A stretch of 38,964 bases of DNA from Acidimicrobiaceae bacterium (GTDB taxonomy: Bacteria; Actinomycetota; Acidimicrobiia; Acidimicrobiales; RAAP-2). The DNA lies in contig PMPX01000214.1 in NCBI GenBank assembly GCA_003169235.1, forward strand, positions 1 to 38,964, read 5' to 3'. The notes beneath the pieces are model-generated. The model was not told where the DNA came from and did not search any database. It worked only from the letters and a program-made list of their open reading frames with translations. Shown in pieces: positions 32,946 through 38,964 of the stretch. Made by a program: the position numbers and the translations under genes. Each line of letters begins with the position of its first letter. Position 1 is the stretch's first letter.

Positions 32946-33800
32946 CTACAGGGCGGCGGACCAGGCCGTGAGCTGAGGTGCCAGCAGCGGCCAGTGGGCG
33001 AACAGGCCCTCCCCTGACGCCGCCGCGACCATGCGCTCGTTCCACTCGGCGTCCCCCCACGGGGGCTCGATTAGATGGGCCGCGGGGAGGAGCGCAGCCA
33101 GGCGCTCCGAGGTGGCCCTGGTGTGGTGAGGGTCGCTCACGCCGCTGCGGAACACGAGGGCCGGCAGGTCGAGCCGGCGGAGCTCGTCGTCGGTGACCCC
33201 CGGGACGAGCTGGTCCGGCCGGGGGCAGTAGGCCAGCATCCATTGCTCCAAGGTGGCGATGAACTCCTCGGGGTCCTGGGCGAGGAAGCGCTGCCGGTTG
33301 GCCGGGTTGCGCTCCAGGACCTCGGACCACTCGGGCAGCTCGGGCACGGCCGCCATGCCGCCCCGCCAGGCAGCGGCGATGGAGTCCCCGCAGTAGTGCG
33401 TCGCCAGGCTGAGCAAGCCGTAGGGGCCGCCGCTGATCCACCACAGGGCCAGCCGCCGGGCCACGTCGCGGTGGCGGGCCGCCGTGAGCAGCGAGACGCG
33501 GGACCCCCCCGACCCCCCGGCGATGGTCGCGGGTGCGAGGTCCAGCCGGCGGAGCAACCCCGCCAGCACGTCCGCCTGCATGGCCGACTCCGAGCTGCCC
33601 GCGAAGCACACGTCGGAGGCACCGGTGTTGGGCCGGTCCCACACCAGCACCCGTTTCCCGGCCGCCACCAGCGCGCCCGCCAGTTCGTGGAGCCCGGGAG
33701 TGTCCTTGCTGAACCGCCCCCCCGGGGTGAGGACCCAGGGATCGCCCTCGCCGACCACGTCGTAGGCGATCCGCAGTCCCTCGATCTCCGCCACGGGCAC
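32946..33800 (-). CDS. Alpha/beta hydrolase
   Basis: A 284-residue alpha/beta hydrolase of the epoxide-hydrolase/haloperoxidase-like style. The oxyanion-side strand has VLTPGGRFSKDTPG, then VLVWDRPNTGASD, and the nucleophile elbow GGSGGSR with S97. ALVFRSGVSDPHHTRATSE carries the likely acidic residue and a histidine-rich turn, and the C-terminal part has PWGDAEWNERM. The catalytic His is less clear than usual: the expected position has few histidines other than AHLIEPPW and FAHWP. The GTG at 33800 is the start. It is divergent from the amidohydrolase, with a perfect palindrome between them, so both are probably controlled together. The substrate is unknown. Confidence 0.85.
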   Translation of the reverse strand: MPVAEIEGLRIAYDVVGEGDPWVLTPGGRFSKDTPGLHELAGALVAAGKRVLVWDRPNTGASDVCFAGSSESAMQADVLAGLLRRLDLAPATIAGGSGGSRVSLLTAARHRDVARRLALWWISGGPYGLLSLATHYCGDSIAAAWRGGMAAVPELPEWSEVLERNPANRQRFLAQDPEEFIATLEQWMLAYCPRPDQLVPGVTDDELRRLDLPALVFRSGVSDPHHTRATSERLAALLPAAHLIEPPWGDAEWNERMVAAASGEGLFAHWPLLAPQLTAWSAAL

Positions 33801-33806
33801 GGCCGT

Positions 33807-33823
33807 ACCCTACGTCGTAGGGT
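33807..33823. promoter_or_regulatory. Perfect 17-base palindrome, likely repressor operator
   Basis: ACCCTACG-T-CGTAGGGT: eight-base arms about one central base. It lies in the 50-base gap between the divergent hydrolase (33800) and amidohydrolase (33851) starts, six bases from the first and 27 from the second. Size and position suit a TetR- or GntR-like dimer. No such regulator gene lies in the window. Confidence 0.6.
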
Positions 33824-33850
33824 TTCGTCGTCGCTGACCTGGGAGGGACA

Positions 33851-35017
33851 ATGGCTCTTGCACTGGACGGGCTCCGGGTCATTGACGCGGACACCCATCT
33901 GACCGAGGCCCACGACCTGTGGACGAGCAGGGCGCCGGCCAAGTACGCGGACCGCGTGCCCAGGGTCCAGGAGATCGACGGGCGCCCGATGTGGGTCGTC
34001 GACGGGTGTGAACTGGGCTTTGCCGGCGGCGGCGGCGTCATCGACCGCGACGGGGGCAAGGGGCGGGCCCTCGAGGCACTCTTCGAGTGGACGCAAGACC
34101 GCATCCACCTCGGCGCCTTCGACCCCGAGGCGCGCCTGGCGGTCATGGACGACTCGGGCATCTGGGCGCAGGTCTGCTTCCCCAACTCCATCGGGCTCGG
34201 GGGCCAGGGGATCTCCGACGTGGTCAAGGACCCCGAGCTCCGCCTCCTGTGCGTGCAGATCTACAACGACGCCATGGCCGAGGTGCAGGCGGACTCGGGT
34301 CTCCGTCTGCTGCCCATGCCGGTGCTGCCGGCCTGGGACCCCGCGGCGTGCGTGGCCGAGGCGACGCGGGTGGCCGCCCTCGACCTGCGCGGCGTCAACA
34401 TGACGTCGGACCCCCAGGACCTCGGCGCGCCCGACTTGGCCAGCCGGGCCTGGGACCCGCTGTGGGAGGTCTGCGCCGACCTGCGGCTGCCGGTCCACTT
34501 CCACATCGGCGCCAGCCTCACCACCATGACCTACTTCGGGACCTACCCCTGGGCGTCACAGGACGAGGACACGAAGCTGGCCATCGGCGGGACGATGCTC
34601 TTCATCGGCAACGCCCGCGTCGTGAGCAACATCATCCTGAGCGGCATGCTCGACCGTCACCCGACGCTGAAGATGGTCTCGGTGGAGAGCGGCGTGGGCT
34701 GGATCCCCTTCATCCTGGAGGCGCTCGACTACGAGATGTCGGAGAACGCGCCGCAGCAGCTCGCGCAAATGTCGATGCTCCCCTCGGAGTACTTCCGGCG
34801 CAACCTCTACGCGACCTTCTGGTTCGAGAAGACCAACGTGCCCGCCCTCATCGCGTCGGTCGGGGAGGACAACGTCCTCTTCGAGACGGACTTCCCCCAT
34901 CCGACCTGTCTCTACCCCAAGCCGCTCGACACGGTGGAGGAGAAGATGTCGACGCTGGCGCCGTCGGTGCAGCGCAAGATCCTCGGGGAGAACGCGGCGA
35001 AGCTCTACCGGCTCTGA
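33851..35017 (+). CDS. Amidohydrolase-2 family (ACMSD-like) metal-dependent hydrolase
   Basis: A 388-residue TIM-barrel protein. The N-terminal metal motif DADTH (12-16), HFHIGAS in the middle, and ETDFPHPTCLYP near the C-terminus (metal Asp) are the family's marks. It is related to aminocarboxymuconate-semialdehyde decarboxylase and to other decarboxylases/hydrolases of aromatic compounds. MVSVESGVGWIPFILEALDYE is also typical. GGGAGGGA lies before the ATG. Divergent pairing with an alpha/beta hydrolase and a shared palindrome suggests a small catabolic unit, probably for an aromatic or cyclic compound. The substrate cannot be named. Confidence 0.9.
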   Translation: MALALDGLRVIDADTHLTEAHDLWTSRAPAKYADRVPRVQEIDGRPMWVVDGCELGFAGGGGVIDRDGGKGRALEALFEWTQDRIHLGAFDPEARLAVMDDSGIWAQVCFPNSIGLGGQGISDVVKDPELRLLCVQIYNDAMAEVQADSGLRLLPMPVLPAWDPAACVAEATRVAALDLRGVNMTSDPQDLGAPDLASRAWDPLWEVCADLRLPVHFHIGASLTTMTYFGTYPWASQDEDTKLAIGGTMLFIGNARVVSNIILSGMLDRHPTLKMVSVESGVGWIPFILEALDYEMSENAPQQLAQMSMLPSEYFRRNLYATFWFEKTNVPALIASVGEDNVLFETDFPHPTCLYPKPLDTVEEKMSTLAPSVQRKILGENAAKLYRL

Positions 35018-35025
35018 CACTCGCC

Positions 35026-35883
35026 CTAGCGTTGAGGCGTCACCGAGTCGAGCGTGAAGTCACCGTGCGCGTCGAGCGTCGACGTGCCCACCGGTGAGGC
35101 CGTCGACACCGTGGTGTGCCACGTCCCGCGGAGCGGGAGCCCGTCGGTGACGGAGAACCACGTGTCGGAGACGTTGGAACCGCTCTGGCCCCCGGAGAAC
35201 GTCACCTTCTCGCTGACGAGGACGGAGGCGAGCCGTCGGGTGCCGATCGTGAGGTCGGCGGCGCGCACCAGCGTCGAGGTGCCGTGCATGAAGACCGGGC
35301 CGATGGACAGGTGGTCGTTGTGGCCGGTGCACGCCACCGCATGGGACGCCCCGGGCACGAGGTGGCCCGCGACCGTCGTGATCGACGGGCGGCAGACGAA
35401 GGTGGACGTGTCGTCGACGTGGAAGGCGACGAAGTCCCAGTTGTAGTACCCGGCCCTCGACGGTGAGACCAGCGCCCCGTCACGGACGCAGTAGTCCCAG
35501 CTCTGCCAGTGGTAGTCGGAGAAATCGAGGCGGAACTCGAAGCACCCGCCGGCGCGGCGGACCACCGTGCCGGGGATCCCGGGGCCCTCGGTCTGCGACT
35601 TGGGCGGGACCGTGAGGGACTCGGTGCCCGTCCCGTGGTACGAGTAGACACCGGGGGCCGGGCCCGTCCCGGGGCCGCTGCCGGCGGTCCCACCCTCCTG
35701 GAGGAAGCGCTGGATCGCCACGCTCGAGGGCACTGCGTGGGCGCCGCTGTCGGACCACAGGTAGGCGAAGGTGCCGGCGCCGGCGAGCACGACGACGGCG
35801 ATCCCCGCCAGCACCCAGCGGAGCGTGTGCCGGCGCCTTCGTGGAGTGGGAGGGGGGCCGGACGGGTCGTCGGGGCGCGCCAT
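35026..35883 (-). CDS. Membrane-anchored extracellular protein of unknown function
   Basis: A 285-residue protein. A short cytoplasmic stretch ending PRRRRHTLRW leads into one hydrophobic helix (~22-41), acting as a signal anchor, and the rest would be outside the cell. I recognise no family. The outer part is rich in Thr, Ser, Gly and aromatic residues, looks beta-rich (repeated TVS, STF, TWHTT patterns) and contains four cysteines (GGCFEF, DYCVRD, FVCRPS, VACTGH), perhaps two disulphides. The ATG at 35883 follows AGAGG closely; a GTG at 35910 would add nine residues. It converges on the amidohydrolase, eight bases apart, and lies upstream of no obvious partner. Confidence 0.75.
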   Translation of the reverse strand: MARPDDPSGPPPTPRRRRHTLRWVLAGIAVVVLAGAGTFAYLWSDSGAHAVPSSVAIQRFLQEGGTAGSGPGTGPAPGVYSYHGTGTESLTVPPKSQTEGPGIPGTVVRRAGGCFEFRLDFSDYHWQSWDYCVRDGALVSPSRAGYYNWDFVAFHVDDTSTFVCRPSITTVAGHLVPGASHAVACTGHNDHLSIGPVFMHGTSTLVRAADLTIGTRRLASVLVSEKVTFSGGQSGSNVSDTWFSVTDGLPLRGTWHTTVSTASPVGTSTLDAHGDFTLDSVTPQR

Positions 35884-35968
35884 GGCCTCTGTTGTCGCGC
35901 CGGAGCGCACGCCCGGGCAGGGCCGTTCGCCCCCATTGCGGGACCTTTCGGGCGGTGACGGCCGGGGA

Positions 35969-36823
35969 TCAGGCGGAGCGATGGGGCCGGTGCTGCACCG
36001 TGCCCGGGTCGAGAGCCGCGAGGAACGCCACGATCTCGTCGGTCAGCCGCTTCGGCCGGAGCCTGAGCTCCAGCGGTGAACGGGCCCGGATGAGCACGCC
36101 GTTCGGCATCCGGGCCACGAGGCCGGCGGCGTCGTCGAAGGGGTGGATGACGTCGTTGCGGTGCGCGAGGACGAGCGTCGGGACCGCGATGGAGCGCCGC
36201 TGCTCCTGGGTCGGCGCGACCGGCCCCACGAGGACGCCGTGGAGCACGGCCGACGTGACGTCGGGGGAGACCGACAGCGCGTGCAGCACGCTGTTGAGCG
36301 GCCCGAACCTCGTCGCGGGGATGCGCTGCATCAGGCGCGACGTCAGGTTCACGACGCCCCGCCCGTAATGGGCGGCGAGGACCATCGGGACGAACACCAT
36401 GGCCGCGGCCGGCACCGCCCGTTCCAACACCGGCATCTCGAGGATCAACGCCCGCGTGCGCTCCGGGTAGCGGGTGGCGGCGAACAGGCTCACGTTGGCG
36501 CCGAGCGAGATGCCCCCGAGCACGGCCTCGTCCACTCCGAGATGGTCGAGCAGCGCGATGACCTGCTCCGCGTAGCTGTCGATGCGGTACGTCGACGCGT
36601 GGGTCGGCTTGTCGCTGCGTCCGTGCCCGAGAAGGTCCAGCAGGACGACGCGGTAGCCCTGCTCGGCGAGGGCCTGGGCGATGCCCCGGTTGAGCTCGGC
36701 GTCCAGCAGCAGGCCGTGCAGGTACACCACGAGGGGGCTCGTGGAGGAGCCGTAGACGTCGTAGACCAGCCGGTGCCCCTGCGCCGTGAAGGAGAGGTCG
36801 AACTCCACCGGGATCGCGCTCAC
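35969..36823 (-). CDS. Alpha/beta hydrolase, catalytic histidine not evident
   Basis: A 284-residue alpha/beta hydrolase. VVYLHGLLLDAEL (oxyanion region), LLDLLGHGRSDKP and the nucleophile elbow GGISLGAN with S106 are standard. LVLAHRNDVIHPF supplies the likely acidic Asp. Near the C-terminus, where GH is expected, the sequence reads GVLIRARSPLELRLRP without histidine. So the enzyme either uses the nearby His after the Asp, is altered, or is not a classical hydrolase. The GTG at 36823 is the start; the ribosome binding site is weak. It is on the same strand as the anchored unknown protein, 85 bases upstream of it, and may be co-transcribed. Confidence 0.85.
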   Translation of the reverse strand: MSAIPVEFDLSFTAQGHRLVYDVYGSSTSPLVVYLHGLLLDAELNRGIAQALAEQGYRVVLLDLLGHGRSDKPTHASTYRIDSYAEQVIALLDHLGVDEAVLGGISLGANVSLFAATRYPERTRALILEMPVLERAVPAAAMVFVPMVLAAHYGRGVVNLTSRLMQRIPATRFGPLNSVLHALSVSPDVTSAVLHGVLVGPVAPTQEQRRSIAVPTLVLAHRNDVIHPFDDAAGLVARMPNGVLIRARSPLELRLRPKRLTDEIVAFLAALDPGTVQHRPHRSA

Positions 36824-37127
36824 AAGGCCACCCGTGCGTCACGCGTCAGCATGTCTCCGTCCTCTCCGCCGATGCAGCTTCCACTCTGCACGGTACGGCC
36901 GGCGGGGCGAGGGGTGACAGGGTCGTTCGGCAGGAGTTCGCCCCGGGTGGCCCGCCGCTCGCGAAAAGGGCCGGGTGCACAGGCATTGCAGCCCATGTCG
37001 GTGGCGCCGGGAGATTGGGAGGGGCGGCTTCTGGACATGGTTCCGGGAGCCCGGCGGGGCTCGGACCGGCGATCCGGCGGGTCCGGTCGGAGCCGGGGCG
37101 TAGCGTACGACGACAGAGGGAGCCACC
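36824..37127. other. Divergent intergenic region before the right-edge secreted protein
   Basis: 304 bases between divergent genes. No supported gene, tRNA or riboswitch was seen. AGAGGGAG (37115-37122) is the ribosome binding site for the ATG at 37128. Short frames exist on both strands, but their composition matches chance GC-rich frames. Confidence 0.45.
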
Positions 37128-38964
37128 ATGGGCACCAGGAACACCCGCTTCATCCGGCCCGGCCTCGTGGCCGCCATCGGCACCCTCGCCGCCGCCCTTC
37201 CCGTCGCCGCCCTCGCCTTGCCGCCGACGACCTCGGCCGGCGCAGTCGCGGCGCCGCACTTCGGGGTGACCCAGATCTGGCAGCAGACCCTCGACGATCC
37301 GAACAACGAGATCGCGCTGTCGTCGCCCAACGTGGCCGACCTCGACGGCCAGCCCTCGGTCGTCGTGGGGGACCGGGGTGGGCACGTGTACGCCTACCAC
37401 CTGTCCAACGGCTCGGGGGTCGCCGGGTGGCCCTACGACACCGGGGCGCCGGTCGATTCGTCACCCTCGGTTGCACCGATCGACGCCAACGGGCTCGACT
37501 CCGTGTACGTCGGCACCGGCAACGTGACCACGCCGGGCTCGGGGGGCTACCAGGCCATCGCTCCCAACGGAGGCGACCAGTGGTTCGTCCAGGAGGACAA
37601 CCCCGCGGGTGACCCGACCCCGCATTCGGCCGTGTCGGCCTCATTGACGGTGGGCGGCTACGCGGGTGGGTACGGCGTCGAGGCGGGCTCGCTCGGGCAG
37701 AACGCAGACGCCCTCGCCGCCGCCAACGGCTCCATGCTCGCCGGCTTCCCGTGGTTCACCGCGGACTCGGTGTTCTCGACCGCCGCGCTCGCCGACCTCT
37801 ACGCCGACGGCAACAGCGAGATCGTCAGCGGTGGGGACTCCAGTGCCGGCGTGGCCTACGGGCAGACCTACACCGACGGCGGCCACATCCGCATCCTCTC
37901 GAGCGCCGGCAATGCCGGGAGCGCCAACCCCGCCGGGGGGCTGATCTGCCAGTACGACACGACGCAGAACATCGACCGCTCCTCGCCGGCCGTCGGCCAG
38001 TTCCTCTCCGGGGGCGCCGTGGGGATCGCCGTCGGGGACGGCAGCTACTACCAGGGTGCCTCGGACTCGGACAAGGTCTTCGCCATCAATACGGGCTGCG
38101 GTCTGGCCTGGAGCGACACCCTCGACGGGATCACGGCGGACTCGCCCGCCCTGGCCGACGTCGAGGGCAACGGCCAGCTGGCCGTGGTCGAGGGGGCGCA
38201 GACGGGGAGCTCGAGCGGCACGATCTACGCGCTGAACGGCAGCAACGGGGCCATCCTGTGGTCGGATCCCACCTCGGGCGCCGTCCTCGGCTCGCCGGTG
38301 ACGGCCGATCTCACCGGCGGCGGCTACCAGGACGTGCTCGTGCCGACGACGGCCGGCATCGACGTCTTCGACGGGCGCTCGGGCGCCCAGGTCGCAACCA
38401 TCGGCGCCGGGTACAGCTTCCAGAACTCCCCCCTGGTGACCGACGACCCCGACGGGAGCATCGGGATCACCGGGGCGGGCTACCAGTCCGACGGCGGCAC
38501 CCTGGTCAGCGTCATCACGCACTGGGAGGTCGGCGGCGGCGGCTCGGGCTCCAGCGTCGACGAGGCCGGCGCCTGGCCCCAGTTCCACCACGACCCCCAG
38601 CTGACCGGTGACGCCGGCACGCCGGGGCCGACGATTCAGGTGCCCTGCAACGCCCCGAGCGATGGTCCCGACGGCTACATCCTCTCGGCGACCGACGGCG
38701 GCATCTTCGACTACGGCAACATCCCCTTCTGCGGCTCGACGGGCAGCATCCACCTCAACCAGCCGGTGGTGGGGGCCGCGCTGACCCGCGACGGGGGCGG
38801 CTACTGGGAGGTGGCCTCCGACGGCGGGGTGTTCACCTTCGGCACGGCCAAGTTCTACGGCTCCACCGGGAACATAACGTTGAACAAACCGGTGGTGGGA
38901 CTGGCTCCCACCTTCGACGGTCGGGGCTACTGGGAGGTCGCCTCCGACGGCGGCGTCTTCAGCT
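37128..38964 (+). CDS. Secreted beta-propeller-like protein with 42-residue repeats, 3' end beyond right edge
   Basis: 612 codons are visible and the frame is open to the edge. Residues 1-~45 form a signal peptide (TRFIRPGLVAAIGTLAAALP, cleavage near TTSAGA). Residues ~50-475 carry FG-GAP/PQQ-propeller-like blades: NVADLDGQPSVVVGDRGG, SSPSVAPIDANGLDSVYVG, SPALADVEGNGQLAVVEG and SPVTADLTGGGYQDVLVP. From ~residue 510 the protein switches to the 42-residue repeat (GYWEVASDGGVFTFG, FYGSTG) with units at P546 and P588. The same repeat is in the riboswitch-controlled protein. Likely an extracellular adhesion or binding protein. More repeats or a catalytic domain may follow past the edge. AGAGGGAG supports the ATG. 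Confidence 0.88.
   Translation, partial: MGTRNTRFIRPGLVAAIGTLAAALPVAALALPPTTSAGAVAAPHFGVTQIWQQTLDDPNNEIALSSPNVADLDGQPSVVVGDRGGHVYAYHLSNGSGVAGWPYDTGAPVDSSPSVAPIDANGLDSVYVGTGNVTTPGSGGYQAIAPNGGDQWFVQEDNPAGDPTPHSAVSASLTVGGYAGGYGVEAGSLGQNADALAAANGSMLAGFPWFTADSVFSTAALADLYADGNSEIVSGGDSSAGVAYGQTYTDGGHIRILSSAGNAGSANPAGGLICQYDTTQNIDRSSPAVGQFLSGGAVGIAVGDGSYYQGASDSDKVFAINTGCGLAWSDTLDGITADSPALADVEGNGQLAVVEGAQTGSSSGTIYALNGSNGAILWSDPTSGAVLGSPVTADLTGGGYQDVLVPTTAGIDVFDGRSGAQVATIGAGYSFQNSPLVTDDPDGSIGITGAGYQSDGGTLVSVITHWEVGGGGSGSSVDEAGAWPQFHHDPQLTGDAGTPGPTIQVPCNAPSDGPDGYILSATDGGIFDYGNIPFCGSTGSIHLNQPVVGAALTRDGGGYWEVASDGGVFTFGTAKFYGSTGNITLNKPVVGLAPTFDGRGYWEVASDGGVFS
38660..38964 (+). repeat. 42-residue repeat array at the right edge
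   Basis: Units start at P546 (38763) and P588 (38889), exactly 126 bases apart, preceded by a first unit beginning near 38660. The array is still running at the window edge. Confidence 0.85.

Noticed and set aside
36824-37127. Several overlapping short frames on both strands
   Set aside because: None has a ribosome binding site or motif, and the region is best explained as promoter space between divergent genes.

Overview
The window reads as high-GC actinobacterial DNA, most like an uncultured member of the Acidimicrobiia. The pointers are strong G/C third-position bias, GTG starts with 4-base overlaps, secreted proteins with DGGIFSFGDAG-type repeats, LAFTG sorting signals and paired WS/DGAT acyltransferases. 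The assignment is an inference from style and gene content. The first ~2.7 kb differs: a partial glycogen phosphorylase and the front of an aldo/keto reductase use many GAA, CAA and AAA codons and look acidobacterial. The style changes inside the reductase gene, so the left end may be an assembly chimera or a recombination boundary.

Layout. 1-3131: glgP (minus, cut by the left edge) and the aldo/keto reductase. 3199-5945: an acyl-CoA synthetase converging on ribonuclease D. 6282-9442: signalling genes, namely a degenerate GGDEF protein, a small unknown protein, and a divergent DevR-like response regulator / DevS-like GAF histidine kinase pair. 9450-11402: palindromes and a clear cyclic di-GMP-I (GEMM) riboswitch ahead of a secreted protein that joins 42-residue repeats, a Thr/Pro linker and a GH26-like hydrolase domain. 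11421-13836: a DUF4012 membrane protein (minus) and a small LAFTG-anchored surface protein (plus). 13869-25967: a tightly coupled exopolysaccharide operon encoding a priming sugar transferase, a GT-C membrane transferase, a GT2, three GT4s, a Wzy/O-antigen-ligase-like polymerase, a fused Wzz/tyrosine-kinase-like protein and a Wzx flippase. 26152-28013: a possible 17-codon mini-ORF coupled to a two-domain alpha/beta hydrolase. 28029-36823: a lipid/hydrolase block with two overlapping WS/DGATs, an MFS transporter with a large extracellular insert, two alpha/beta hydrolases, an amidohydrolase and an anchored unknown protein. 37128 to the right edge: a secreted beta-propeller-like protein ending in the same 42-residue repeats as the riboswitch-controlled protein.

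How it may work together (inference). The 6-28 kb stretch looks like a surface-polysaccharide programme. The operon makes, flips, polymerises and length-controls an undecaprenyl-linked polymer. The riboswitch ties a secreted glycan hydrolase to cyclic di-GMP, and the DevR/DevS-like pair could add redox or gas sensing. The DUF4012 protein, the LAFTG protein and the unusual double hydrolase are the least understood parts and the best candidates for new biology.
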